Source: Apodospora peruviana
Taxonomy: Eukaryota; Ascomycota; Sordariomycetes; Sordariales; Lasiosphaeriaceae
NCBI GenBank assembly: GCA_033439685.1
Contig: JAUEDM010000002.1
Span: 5,022,001-5,086,000, forward strand
Reading direction: 5' to 3'
DNA length: 64,000 nt
Below the pieces are notes generated by a model that worked only from the letters and a program-made list of their open reading frames with translations, ran no database searches and was not told the origin of the DNA. Position 1 is the first letter of the stretch. Each line of letters opens with the position of its first letter. Positions 22,664-34,926 of this stretch are shown one piece after another. A program made the position numbers and the translations under genes.

Positions 22664-25493
22664 CTAAGCCTTCGCCGCACTCACACTCGCACTCGCACTC
22701 GCACTGGCACTCCCAGCAACAGCGACAGCAGGGGTGGTCCCGGACCCGGTAGCAGGCTTCGTCTTCCTGCGTACGGGCTGATAAACATCATTAAAGTTCA
22801 TCGAGACCCCCAGAAACCGCATATCGACGTCCGGCTGATAGGCCAGATCCCCGAGCAGAATCTGCAGCCGCGTGCGGAAGCTCAGACCAAGCTGCTTCAG
22901 CCGTTCCTGCAGCGCAGGGAACTCAGACTTAATGTTTCCACTGCTATTGCTCAAAAAGACATCGTCACCATCATTAGTAGGGGTAATGTGATGATTCCCG
23001 CGCGTCAAGCCCGTGGCGTCGACCTCCTGCCGTCGCGTAAAGTCCGACACGGACCAGCTGTACAGCCCGTCGACGCTGTCGCGGTACGCAAGCATGGTCC
23101 GCAGCAGCTCGCTCAGCTGAATCATGTACGAGTTCTTGTCCTCGGCCGCCTCGGCCGTGTCCCTCCCCAACTGCGCCGCGGCTTCCTTCATCGAGTCGTG
23201 GTACTGGCGCCGCCGCGCGCCCAGCAGGCCCTTGTGCGTGATCGAGGTGAGGTACCTCGTGTGCGCGGTAATCAAATCGTCAAGCGTGCACCCTTCCTTA
23301 TGAATATTCTTCTGCAGCTCGGCCCAGCTGCTCTCAATCACCTCAAACAGAATATAGTACTGCAGCTGGCCAACAAAATGGATCATCTCAGCCAGCACGC
23401 CGCGCGTGCTCTTCCACGTCTGCAGCACCTTCTCTTCCTCAGTCTGGAGCACGCCGCGCGAGCCTGTCATGCACTTCCGCCACGTCGACGCCAGCGCGAA
23501 CTCGACGCGCTTGATGCGCCAGAGGAAGTTGAACACTTTGAGATACTGCCGATTTCCCCACTCGGTCACGACCACGTCCACCGGCGCGTCGATCTTGTAT
23601 TCGAGAGTAAAACAGTCCCAACCAATGTCGCCGTGGCTAAGCTGCAGCATGCGGGCGTCCAGCCGGCGCAGGACCTCGTCGCTGTCATACTGCGCGTTAG
23701 AGCCACGGATTGCGTGCTCCAGCTGGGCGGTCAGGGTGTGCCGGTACTGCGTCCCGGCCGGGCGATCGAGATTGGCGGCGAGCGACTCCATGAGGAGGGC
23801 GATGAAGTCGCCTTGGCCTAGCAAGATGTAGTTCTTCAGAGCTTGTAGGTGGTCAAACAAGTGGAAGCGCGTGCTCATGAGATTCATCAGTCGCTGCATC
23901 GTTGTCTTGTATGCTTCGTCGATCCATGCCTCCAGAGTGGCCGTATCGCCGTACTTGAGCTCCTTTGAGGACGTCTTGCTGTAGGCCTCAACCCATTGGC
24001 TATCGCCGCAGCTGTGACGGATGAAGTTTAAGGACTTTCCAATCAAAAACACCTTTTGCGCAAAGTCTGCTGTGATTATGCTGGGCACCATCGCGTCGAC
24101 AACTTCGTATTTGGAGTTCCAGACGCTCGTTTGGCCCTTGGCCTTGGTCTCTTTCTGTGTTTTGTCGTTGGGGCTCTGCTCCCTGACGAAGAACTCCAAA
24201 TGCGGGTCCGACAGCTCACCGTCGTAGATCCAGCGGCGCAGAATATCGTAAAAGGGTCGTGTCAAGTCCGCGAGGAGACGCTCGGCAAACGAAGCCACGA
24301 CCGGGTCGCCGTGGGAGGTTGAGAAGCCGTGTATCAGACTGATTAGTTGGCCGCCTCGCTTGTTGTTGCTTTCCTCGGCGATCAACGACATTAGTCTCAA
24401 GCCCATGGTCGCTTCGCGCGTCCATACCACACAGCGCTTCAGGGTCACGCCGGCCTTGCCAATACCGCCATGAGGCGCATTCTGGTCAAGCGAGGAAAGG
24501 GCACGACGAATTTGCCCTTCCAATGTCGCTACCAGGGTAAGGTACTGGCGGAGCTCGCTGTTGATGGCAGCCCGCAAGCTCTGCCCCAGCAGCCCTTTCG
24601 CTGGAGATTTAACGAAGGAGCTAAGCCCCCTGAATAGTAGTGACGGTTCTGCGAGGGTATGCAGCAGAGAGATGATAGGAGACGGAAGTGTAGGTGGTAA
24701 CTTTAGGGTTGTTTCCCCGGCGAAGGGGAGTGTGGTTGAAGATAGCCCCTGAAGGGTAAAGGGGAGGTCTCTTAGGAGAGCCGTCTCGGAGGGCTCATAA
24801 TCCGCGGAATTGTCGGCAAGAAGTATAGACTTCAAGGACACATCTCGCGCCTGTTTCTTGGGCGATGTCTCTGGGGCTGACGAGGACTCGTCATCCTGGC
24901 TGTACCTCGGCCTTTCTGGAGGCAACTTCTTCAGCCCTCCCGGTGCGAATGCGTCGCTAAAGGCGTCTTCGTCTTCTTCCTGTATGGGCAGCGCAGGTGT
25001 GGAGGCCTTGGAGGATCTCTTCTCCTCTGCGAAGCGCGCGGGGGCTCGCTGTACCGGCTGCCCCAGCGGGCTGAGGGGAAGGGGTTCATTCGGGTCTGGA
25101 GAGTCGGAGAGCTGGTAAAGCAGGTAGAGGATTGCCCACTTCTGGTTGAGCACGGGCAGCGACAGCAACCGAGTGTATAGGTTCGAGAACCGCAGTGCCT
25201 GGCTAGGATTGCTCTGGATGAGCTTCCGCTTTATTAGATCGGAAGCATGGTTTACATCGGTCGAAATTGAAGGTGGTTCGGGCCTATGAGAATGAAAAGG
25301 TAAGCTACCACGTTTTGGTTGTATAGGTATTAGAAGCTAAGAGTTACCTCTCGAGAATAGACCTCACCAGGTCGAAACACGCATCGTGTCTCTCCTGGGC
25401 CGCTTGCTCATCGTTGCGCGGATCACTGGGAATCAAATGGGTAATGAGAGAGTCGATGGCATTGGATATCCGGTGGCCGCGGTCTTGAGACAT
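22664..25493 (-). CDS. Gamma-tubulin complex component 3 (GCP3/Spc98/Alp6)
   Basis: Two exons (25493-25348 and 25283-22664; 64-nt intron) give 921 residues. The protein is a core subunit of the gamma-tubulin small complex that nucleates microtubules at the spindle pole body. Spc97/Spc98-family features include the N-terminal ALRFSNLYTRLLSLPVLNQ segment after the splice, LLRDLPFTLQGLSS (about residue 218), the GRIP1 region with MGLRLMSLIAEESNNKRGGQLIS and DPVVASFAERLL, and the GRIP2 half with FNFLWRIKRVEFAL. The GCP3 assignment over GCP2 rests on the N-terminal pattern. Exon 1 encodes a helical N-terminus beginning MSQDRGHRI. The C-terminus carries a Ser-Ala dipeptide repeat encoded by a hexanucleotide repeat (22681-22706). 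It diverges from the Ada1 gene. Confidence 0.93.
22681..22706. repeat. Hexanucleotide repeat in the GCP3 C-terminus
   Basis: About four units of CACTCG (plus strand) encode the Ser-Ala repeat near the end of the gamma-tubulin complex protein. The unit length keeps the reading frame, so copy number can vary without breaking the gene. Confidence 0.75.
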
Positions 25494-26191
25494 GGCTGCA
25501 TTTTGGCAATGTCAATACTAATCCAAGATATGTTGATTATACGGGTAGGTAGGTAGTTGCGTGCAGAAGAACCGTCGGGTGCTGGTACTCCACGGGCAAT
25601 CCTTGCATCACGGGTGCAGTGGATTTTGGAGTCTTTAAGACGCGGGGAGATATCTATGGATGGAGGGGATGGACTGGGAAGTTTAGCACGCGACGCGCCT
25701 TGAGTTCTATTGGATCAGTTGGGATGATCTGCAAATACAAGGCCAGGCACCAAAAGCCGGAAGTGCGGGACCGCTGGAAGGACCGCTGAAAGAGTGGGAG
25801 GACTCCTGTCCTGAATGAAGTGTGGTACTTGAGGCCACGCCATTGTTTGGCGCCAAATCAGGTACCTTTATCCGGTAGCCGGCTTCGACTTCAGTGCGCG
25901 GCTGACCTACCAGGCCCGTAGGTGAGGGCTCCGCAAATTCCAACGACGTCCGAAACCCAAGACCGACCACCTCCAGATTGGCTGGCCGAGGAAGAACGCC
26001 ATCCATTTGGCAGCGCCGACATGTCGAATTCATCCATCTGACTTCAGATCAGTGATCGCGTGAACACGGCCGATCTTTTGATGCGCCCATGATTGCAGCT
26101 TCGCGTCGCGACTGTGCTGCTTTCTGCACGCGACTGCGTTGACGCCATACAAAGTACCGTATCGCTATCCGCATCCCGCCTACCGATCGCG
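25494..26191. promoter_or_regulatory. Divergent promoter between GCP3 and Ada1
   Basis: These 698 bp separate two start codons facing away from each other. I see no TATA box, no strong repeat and no gene; open frames here are short and shadow one another. Confidence 0.5.
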
Positions 26192-27728
26192 ATGGTCGAT
26201 ATCAACCCCGCCGCCCTGAGTCGGCCATCCGTTCTCACAACCCCCATTCTATCCAACAAGTCCATAAACGTCTCGGTCTCGTCAGTGCAGAAGCCGGTGA
26301 AAACCAGCCAATTAATACCTGCCCGCATCGATCTCGAGCCCATATACGCTGCGCTCAAGCAAGCTATTGGGCCAGAAAGATGGCCCATCTACAACGAAGC
26401 CAGCTCCCAGTTCTTCTTGGGTGTGTATCTTCCTAACTGCTACGAGAATTTATGTCTAACTGCCCCTTCTCTCTAGGTCGTCTTAACCAAGCCGAATATA
26501 GCGAACGGATAGACACGATACTCGCGTCACCCGATGGCTCCAAAGAACATCTCCATAACCAGCTCATCGCTGCCATATATGCAAATACCACGCGAGAAAT
26601 GCCCGACCAGGGCCTTGCGCCCTGGGTCAGCGCAAACGACAAGCCCACCGCGGCAGCCGGGAGTAAACCCATGACCGGCGATGCGGCAGAAAGGCGCCTT
26701 AAGGGAGATGTGATGCAACTTCCTAGCCGAGACAGGAGGCGGATAAAGGACCTTGCTCACAATGATGTATGTCGATATCTGATCGCCACGGTTCCCGGCG
26801 CTATCCAAGTTGTCGTTCAAGTGCTAATACGGCCTCTCGCAGTTCGACCCATACGAGTCACTATCCGGTATCTTCACAGACCATAACCGGATGAAGACCT
26901 CAAAGACCGCCGAGGTTCCAGCAAGTGCTGGCGGTCTTGGGAGGATGAGTATGTTACTCAGACATCTTGCGCGCCTGATATTCTCTGCTAACGGTTCGGG
27001 CTCCAGATTTTGACCTCGAAATCCGGAAACGCTACGCGCAGCCATTAGCCGTCGAGTCGGGCGAGTTCCCAGATGTCAGCAACATAGAAGTTCGAATGAC
27101 ATCCTTCTGCGCCGAAGCCGGGCTTCAGTCACATCAGCAGGACGCGGCACAGTTTATGTCAATAGCCACCGAGACCTTTATCAAGGAAGTCATGTCATCA
27201 ATATTCAGTCGCACGAGGGCCAACGGCCCAGGCGACTCTGGAATTGCCGGATTTGGTCCGGGCAGCGCCTGGGTTCAGACGCATAAATATCGTCGCCAAT
27301 TAGCAAAGGAGGAAGAGGCTTTTACCAGAGGGGAGCTCACGCGCGACAAGAGTGGACTACTACCTGTTGAAGCGAAGGCAGCGAGTGAGCGCGGTCCGTT
27401 AGGCATGGCCGATTTGCGCATCGCGCTGGAAATGGGTGACTGCGGGATGGCGAACTATCCGATAATCGCCCAGAATATCATATACGGCTACAGGGAAGGA
27501 GAACTGGAAGACTACGACGACCATACCTACATCCCGGGGCGAGATACGACAGCCGAGAAAGAGGACTTGGAGATGAGCGGCGTGAACGGAAAGAGACCCG
27601 ATGCGCTCCCTAACGGTGTCCACCACGGAGATCCCATGGAGATCGACAATGAGGTGTGGTGGGAAGGAGCGGATCCGGCCGACGGCGAGTTTCTTGACAG
27701 CGTCTTGGAACAATACCTGGCTGTGTAA
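26192..27728 (+). CDS. SAGA complex subunit Ada1/Hfi1 (transcriptional adapter 1)
   Basis: Four exons (26192-26420, 26477-26766, 26843-26948, 27007-27728; introns 56, 76 and 58 nt) encode 448 residues. The Ada1/Hfi1 (SAGA-Tad1) family pattern is visible: IDLEPIYAALKQAIGPERW, then YSERIDTIL-x-HNQLIAAIYANTTRE, and a histone-fold-like part with DLRIALEMGDCGMANYPIIAQNIIYGYREGELED near residue 370. Ada1 pairs with Taf12 through its histone fold and holds the SAGA core together, supporting histone acetylation and TBP loading at Pol II promoters. The C-terminus is acidic (MEIDNEVWWEGADPADGEF). Exon joins restore LG-RLNQ, HND-FDPYESLSG and GRM-NFDLEIR. ATG 26192 is chosen because it begins the conserved N-terminus. 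The next gene in the same direction, mrc1, lies 1.25 kb away. Confidence 0.9.
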
Positions 27729-28982
27729 TGAAGGCAGCACGCGTTGAATCCGGGCTCGATTGTTGATCTTTGCTATTTTCTTGTTTACCGGTGGTGGCTT
27801 TGATTTCCTTCTACTGTACCATTTTCCGGCTTGGATGGCGAACTGCGGCGTTTTCGCGGATGGGGGTGGATTTCACATCTCGCATTGCATTGGGCATTGG
27901 GCATTGGGTATCTTCTTTGTCTTCCCATTTGAAACGACTTCGGTCATTGGTCCTGTATACTTCTTCTTTTGGGCTACTACAAAAGGAAGGGAAACGGGTG
28001 TTTGATTTATGACAATTGGCGTCACAGCGACTGGGAAGGGAAAGGGAGAGCAAAGGAGAAAGGGGTGATAGCGGTGGCGTGATTGTTCTGCACGGTGGAC
28101 GGAGTGGAGCGGAGAGGCCTTGCGACTACTACCTATGTACTTTATGAACGATACCCCGAAAAGCTCTCACAAGGGTTTGACCGTTAAGCCATTCTTGTGT
28201 CTTTATTGACTGCGTCTTTTATATACATATTATTTTGAACTATACTTAGTCTTACGCGTGACGACTATTTTGGTTGAATGATGAGCAGTTGTATAGATGA
28301 GGAGGAGAGAATCAGGATGACGTTGAGAATGCTTGAGTTTATTATCGGGTCAGGAGCTGAGCCGGTCGGTGGGATCGGTAAGCAGTGATTCAAGCTTCTG
28401 AATCTTTATGTTGACATTCACAAGACTTGCAGTGGCGTTCTCGAGGTACTGATGTGGCAGTCCGACTATCATGGTCAATCATTATCAGACATCAAGTACG
28501 GTATACCCATACAACTGCGGTTGGAATATCAACCTGCATCCATGAATATATTTCTTTGTCTCGTATAAACGCTCCTTTATATTCGGTATGATTGTTGGGA
28601 TTTGCTTCTTTGTTCCCCCTGACTGTTGACCAACATGTAGCTATCCGAGCACGAATAGGAGTTAGGTCCGTCTGACTGCATACCTTATTTGGGCGCCCAG
28701 AGGTTTATGCAACAATGCGGGTGTGAATAAAAGTGGCTGGGCTGCTGGCGCGGAATTGCCCAAACTCGTGTAAATGGGCCGGCCAACCACTGTAACAAAA
28801 ACGCGCCTCGCTACGCGTCTTCCACTTCAGGGCCCCACCAACACCATATCAACCTAGGGTCCCCCAGAACACCCAACTTCTTACTAAACACCGATTCTGG
28901 AGTCGTCTTGGATGATATGGTTCTGAAATAGCTTTTTGCGGCAATATATCTACGACGGTATCTCTTCAAATTGGCGAGCATA
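27729..28982. other. Intergenic interval between Ada1 and Mrc1 genes
   Basis: The 1.25 kb between two plus-strand genes contains the 3' end of Ada1 and the Mrc1 promoter, including an ACGCGT site at 28813-28818. The AT-rich stretch at 28190-28350 lacks open frames. No gene is recognised. Confidence 0.5.
28813..28818. promoter_or_regulatory. ACGCGT (MluI cell-cycle box) upstream of Mrc1
   Basis: A perfect palindromic ACGCGT lies 165 bp before the Mrc1 start codon, with a related ACGCGC at 28801. MBF (Mbp1/Swi6 or its fungal counterparts) binds ACGCGT to switch on G1/S genes, and yeast MRC1 is cell-cycle regulated. A single 6-bp match can arise by chance. Confidence 0.45.
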
Positions 28983-31900
28983 ATGGCGTCGTCGCGGTCT
29001 TCGCCCTCAAATTCGCCGGCACGCGTCTCACGCGCACCGACTCCGTCGTCACCGCACGTAACGACGCACCCAGATCTTGTTGCTCTTCTCGAGAGCTCAG
29101 ACGAGGACGAAGCTATCCTTCGGCCACGCGGTAGATTTGCGGCCAGAATGCATGCACAAGCAGCCAAAGAACTCCAGTCCGAGTCGGAAGACGAGGAGGA
29201 TGACGCGACGGACGTCCTAAAACCAGCAAATATCCCAAAGAAGACGTTAGAAAACGACCGAGAAGCCTCTTTAGAGAATCAAGACGAGTACGATGATGAT
29301 GACGAGGTAGTAAAACCTCGCCCTCGAAAACTCCAGTCCCGACGTCAACGCAGCACAATGCCAGAAAGCAGGCCGCAAGAGCCTGCCGGCTCTTCTCCCG
29401 GTCTCTTCGTGTCACCGTCCAAGCCTCGGTCACCAACTGCCGGATCCGACGCTGGCCACGGCTCAGACAGTGATGATGGTCTACCCAGCACGACTAACCT
29501 GGCCAAGAACGCGCGTCTACTTGCTTTTAACGCGAAGAAACGTCAGGAACGGGAGGCCCGCGAGGCAGAAGAGGCTCGCCGCCGGGCCGAACGTCTCGCT
29601 GCACAACAACCTATCGACGACGACATCATGTCTGTGGATGAGGAAGACTCGAATATATCGGATGATGACGGCGGTCGCAGACTTACTCAGTCGGGAGCCC
29701 CGCGTCCTACCCGAAAGGCTAGCAAGAAGGCTCTTGAGGAGATGAACCGCGAGACCCAACGCCTTACCCGAAGCTTGCAACTAGCACACGAAGCCAAGGT
29801 CAAGAAGAAGATTACCAAGGCCACATTATTTGAGCGCTTCAACTTCAAGCCTCAGGGTGGTCCCGAAACGCCATCTGTGGCGGCGGCTTTACCGCCGAGC
29901 TCTAGTCGGCCGGCATCTCCAGCCTCGCATCGCCACACAGATGCCGAGGACAAGGATTCCGATACACCACCAAGTTCTCCTCCGGCTCCTGCAGTAAATG
30001 CTCCTGGGTCGGAGAAAGACGCACGGCTGTCTCACTCTGAGTCTGCTGGTCTTGTGGCGGCGGACGACCTCATTGAGCAAGATGAGAACGGGGAGCTTCC
30101 GACACTTGAGGCTGCTCTCGACGCAGCTACCGCCAAGAAACACCTAGATAAAGGCAAAGGAAAGGCAACTGCTGCGAACTTGGAAGTGGTTGGGCAGCAG
30201 CCTCAGGCTCTCCCCAAGGTCAAACGCAATCTTCGCGTCAAGCTCCCGCCGATTCAAGCGAATACAGTCAGCCTCACCCTGGACGATGACGACGATGATG
30301 ATGATCTCAAGATTCAGACTACCCATAAGAGCAAACTTGACGCCATCTTTGCTCGTGTACCCGTCAATCAGGCCAAGGAGTCACGTCCGCTACAGAATCT
30401 TCGTAAGCTAGCCCATATCGACGACCCAGAGAGGAAAGTCGCGCCTCCAAGCGGGAAGAATTCCAACCTGCAGAAGCAGCCTCCAGCCATGACCTCGGGT
30501 GAGCTCGAAATGTCCCTGCTACAACGTGCCCGTCTACAGGCCAAGATAGAACGTGACAGGCATCTCGAGTTGCTCCGGTCCAAGGGCATTCATGTTCAGA
30601 CCACTGAGGAGCGCGAGAAAGAGATCGCCCAGGTCGAGGATATTGTCGCTCGCGCTCGGAAGGAAGCCGAAGAGCTTATGCAGCGTGAGCGAGAAGATGC
30701 GAAGGCCGATCGCAAAGCTAGGCGAGAAGCAGGTGAGGCGGATCCGCTTGGCTGGGATGATAGTGACGACAGCGGTGATGATTATCAGGAAGATGTTGAA
30801 GAAGCGGATATAGAACTGTCTGGGTCCGAAGACGAGGAGGATGCCCAGGCAGACGGGGCTGAGGACGTCGCCATGGACGCTGAAGATGAGGAGGAGGAAA
30901 AAGATGGTCACCAGGCTGATCCTGCCGGTGTCATGTTTGATGACCTTGCAGAAAGCGCTGAAGAGTCGGACGGCGAAGCTGCAGAACAGCAGTCTGGCGA
31001 CCAAGACTCGGATGATGAGGAGGTGGTTGCTTCAAGGCAACCTGCCCGTCACAGGCCAAAGAAGCTCGTTACAATTATCTCGGACGACGAAGATGAGGAA
31101 GAGGAGGTTCAGCAACATGTCGAAGCAACCCCGAGACCCAAAACCAAATTCTTTAAATCTCCGTCAGCCCTCAATGCCGGCTCTCCGCAGGTCCCTACGT
31201 CTGTTCTACGGTCTGCAACCAAAACCTTCATACCTGGTCTTCCTGTTCCGCTCGCCGGTCCTGCTGGGCTTGGTCTCACACAGATCTTTGCCGGAACTAT
31301 GGACGACAGTCAGCCAAGTGGCTCGATGATGGGCTCACCATCGCAGCCAATGCCTACCTTTGAACAAGCTAGCCAGCCCATACCCAACTTTGGGGCTGAA
31401 AAGTTCCCGGACTCCAACTTCTCGCAAACTGCCCAGGAGGTCGGGGACGACATGATCCTGGACAGCCAACCTACTGGACATGAAACCCAGGAGCCCGAGA
31501 CGCAAGGGGTCCAGCTTGGTTTCTCCCAGTCGCAGATGCACGGCTTCGACTCCCTTTTGCAGGAGAACCACGATGCTACGCAAACATCGGAGCTCATCGA
31601 ACCGACTCAAGACGGTGGTTTCCAGAACTTCTCCCCTCTCAAGAAGCGGTTCGTCGAGCCGCCCACCTCGACGGTAGAGACCGTCAAGGTTGACGAGAGC
31701 CAGGGAGACACAGCACAGGCCGAGTCACCTCTAGTACGGAGGACTGGTAAGCTACGTCGCAAGGCCGATCTTCTTGCTGCTGCCGCTGCTGCTCCTGCCG
31801 GCCCCACTGCTAGTGCCGCTTCTGATCACAAGGCGGACGGAATGAAAAGCTTAGAGACAGATGAATTTGGTTTCGGCACCGTAGCCGCCAGTGCAACAGC

Positions 31901-33310
31901 TTTCGCTGTCATGAAAGAGGCTGCTGCCAAGCAGAAGAAAGCCAAGGCAGAGGCAGCGTTCGACAAAAAGAAGAGCAAGGCACGCGATATGGTGGAAGAC
32001 CAGGCCGAGGAGTCCGAGGACGAGTATGCTGGCCTCGGTGGCGCGGACGGCGAGGATGACAGTGACGACGATGACCAGTCTGTCAAGGAAATGCTTGATG
32101 ACGAGACCAAGACTAATGAGGTTGATGAGCGGAAGCTTGCTGCGTTCTATGCGTAAGACGAACCCTTTCCTTGCAGAAATAACGCTGAATAGAGCGTAAC
32201 TAACCCTCATTGTCCAATAGTGATCGAGAACGCGCCGCGGATGAGAAGCAAGTTGACAAGTTGTTCCATGATATCACAAGTGGGATGCTGCGCCGAAAAC
32301 GCAATGGTGACTGGGACGACCTGTCAGACGAAGACGACAGAGGCGAGGCCAGGCGCCGCGCAAAGCGCCGGCAGTTCGCCAAGATGCAGCGTGCGCTCTT
32401 TGCGGATGAGCGTATCAGCAAAGTGGCGGAAAACCCGCGTAACCAGGCCTTCCTCCGCACTATCGAGGACCACGGCAGCGACGATGACATGGACTTTATC
32501 TTCGCGCCACCGCCGCTGCCAGCTGCCCCGAGCCAGGAGGCGTCTCAGGAGTTGGTGAGGCAGCCGGAACCGACTACCATCCCTGATAGCCAGCCTCAGC
32601 AACAACAAGGAGTCACTGCTGCTGCTGCACCTCCTGAAAATCCTCGCCGGACAAAAGAAGGGAAGCGACCCTCTAATATCGGAGACATCCGCGAGTCCCT
32701 ATCGAATCTTCTTGACGAGCCGTCGCTGAACTCATCCTCCGTCATCCCGGCAACAGAACTTGGTTCAGATGATGACGATGATGAGGCAGAAATAGATGAG
32801 ACAACCGCCGCTCGTCCTGCAAGCAGCAGGAGCAGCAGTAACAAAGAAAACCGCAACCCTCGCCGGCGCGTCGGTGGTCACGCCCACATCGTAGACCGCA
32901 TCACTCTCAAGCGCAACTCTTCATCAAACGTCTCCACTAGCACCTCTGACCGACTCGCCTTTGCCGCCACAGCACCTAGCTCAAGCAGCAGCAACAGCGG
33001 CTTCAAAGTTCCCGCCCTCTTGCGCCGCGCAACAACTAACAACTCGCTCGTGTCTGGCACCGCTACCAGCAGTAGCAATCTTTCTACTACTACTAGCACC
33101 ACTGCCGGCGGCGGTGACGACGCCAACCAGGTCAAGAGGAGCACCACCACGACAAGCAAGCGCTCAGGTATCAATTACTTTGCGCGCGAGAACGAGCGGC
33201 GCGCAGCGCTGGCCGAGAATGAGAGGCGCAGGGAGGCCAAGAAGTGGAAGGGTGCCGAGGGGAGAAGTAAAGTCGTCGGTGGGCTGTTTGGGGCTGGCAA
33301 GTTTGAGTAA
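28983..33310 (+). CDS. mrc1: Mediator of replication checkpoint Mrc1 (claspin homologue)
   Basis: Two exons (28983-32152, 32221-33310; 68-nt intron with a CTAAC branch site) encode 1419 residues. Mrc1/claspin travels with the replication fork, links the helicase to polymerase epsilon, and relays ATR/Mec1 signals to the effector kinase. The Mrc1 domain is clear at about residues 1020-1150 (EESEDEYAGLGG, then DERKLAAFYA-DRERAADE across the splice, then KVAENPRNQAFLRTIEDHG). Twelve SQ/TQ dipeptides lie between T766 and T875, a dense cluster of likely ATR-family phosphorylation sites. The N-terminus is highly acidic (LLESSDEDEAILRPRGRF) with Asp/Glu runs elsewhere. An upstream acceptor in the intron (ending 32176) would hit a stop, supporting 32220. 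ATG 28983 begins the Ser/Pro-rich N-terminus. The gene converges on Wee1. Confidence 0.92.
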
Positions 33311-34926
33311 TTCTTTCTATCTTTTCTGCTTTTTATCATGGGGGTTACAGGAGTCATTGTTGATCCTGCTTTGGCGCGTAACGTATCCAGTATCACTTTC
33401 TGTTCCCCCCTTGTTTTGCTGTTTCACGGGCTTGTTTACTTGGGATTTTGTTTGGGTTTTGCACGGAAACCCCTCTTATTCACGAAAGTATTCTCAAGGA
33501 TGCTTTGGGCTGGTTAGGTTTTAGTTTACTTTGGAGCATGGCGTTCAAGTACAGGGTCGTCGTATAGGCAGGCTTTTGCAAAGGACGAGTACCATGGGCA
33601 GGATAAGGACTTTTGAACTTTCACGGACCGAGTTTTTAGTTTTTTTGTACGAGAGTTACTTACTTCCAAGTAGTAACGCATGTAGCGTATAAAGATACCG
33701 ATATCGAACATATCCATAATCAAAATATTATTTGCATTTCACAACATAGTTGAAGCGCATACCCTCAACCACCCCTGTCCCCCCGACGTTTGTTGGACTC
33801 TCATTGCTCTGGTACTCACGTTTCCTTAGCCCTTTCCCCCTCACAACACATTGAAGGTCACCTAAATCGAGGTATCCATATAGCAATGGGAATACAAGCA
33901 ACTGGTAGTTACTATCTAATGATTCGTTTTGTCGTTCCTTCATAACTATCGTGAGGTGGCTGTGGCACAAGCGCCCCGGAAAACAAGCAACAGAACCCGA
34001 AATCAGAACTGATGATGTGTGACCGACCGACCGACCGATCAAACCGACGAACGGTCCCAGTCCCGGCCAAAAGGCGGACTGACCAGACCGCTACCACCAC
34101 CACCCAAAAATAACAATGTCGCCAGCCCTTGCCTATGTCCTAATCTATACACCCATAACATGGAATACTCCAGCCCCTATGAAATACAGGTTTTCTTTCT
34201 CAACTTCCTCTCTCAACAAAACATATCTGAGCAGACAGTTCTGCACGGTCCAACGGCGTATTAATATCGCATCTCAAAATTTGAAACACTTCTGGATTCT
34301 CAATTCCAGTAAACCACAGCAATAGTATGTCTCGCCCAGCCAGGCGTACAGCGGTACCGACAGACACATGAACAGTATCGATGTGTTCCCCAAAGGGTGG
34401 TGAGATGATCTGCGCAAATCGTTCTGATCTGGCTCGCAACCGATCTGGCATCTTCCCTCCAAAAATCCTACTGTTTAGGTTCCCCACCATCCTCCGATAC
34501 TCGTATCCACCGTGATGTTTTGCGGGCTGTCCACCGCAAAGGATATTCCGAAAATGGCGGAGTAAATGCAACCACAAGATAAATATGTGAGAAACAATGT
34601 CGAAAGCTGAACATAGTTGAACGCGCCCGTCATTCGTGAACACGGCCGATCGATGATGTATCGGTCAAGAAAGCCGAGCACATAAGTGATATCGCGTACA
34701 AGCCAGACATCTTTCCATTCTTCCATGGGTTCCCAAATTGCTTCGATATCCCATCTCCAGTGGATATCCAGCCATGATCGCCGAGTGATTCAAGTTGCTT
34801 AGTAGACACAGATATGCTCCTGGTGAGCCACGCCCCAGCTGACGCTATATCCAGTATTTGAGCGATATAGTCTGACAGGGCGAAGATCGATGCTCCAAGA
34901 TGGGACATATTGTCGTGCTGATTGTC
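33311..34926. other. Convergent intergenic interval between Mrc1 and Wee1
   Basis: These 1.6 kb hold the 3' flanks of both genes. A short GACC tandem (CGACCGACCGACCGA at 34022-34036) is present. Three minus-strand open frames at 34200-34908 encode up to 147 residues but overlap each other in different frames, show no domain and abut the Wee1 stop, so I read them as 3' flank. No gene is supported. Confidence 0.45.

Noticed and set aside
22988..23821. 277-codon plus-strand frame antisense to GCP3
   Set aside because: Lies wholly inside the well-supported GCP3 coding exon, with the Arg/Val/His-rich composition typical of antisense frames.
34200..34908. Three overlapping minus-strand frames after Wee1, one with a hydrophobic stretch
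   Set aside because: They overlap in different frames, cannot be spliced into one protein with normal sites, and directly follow the Wee1 stop.
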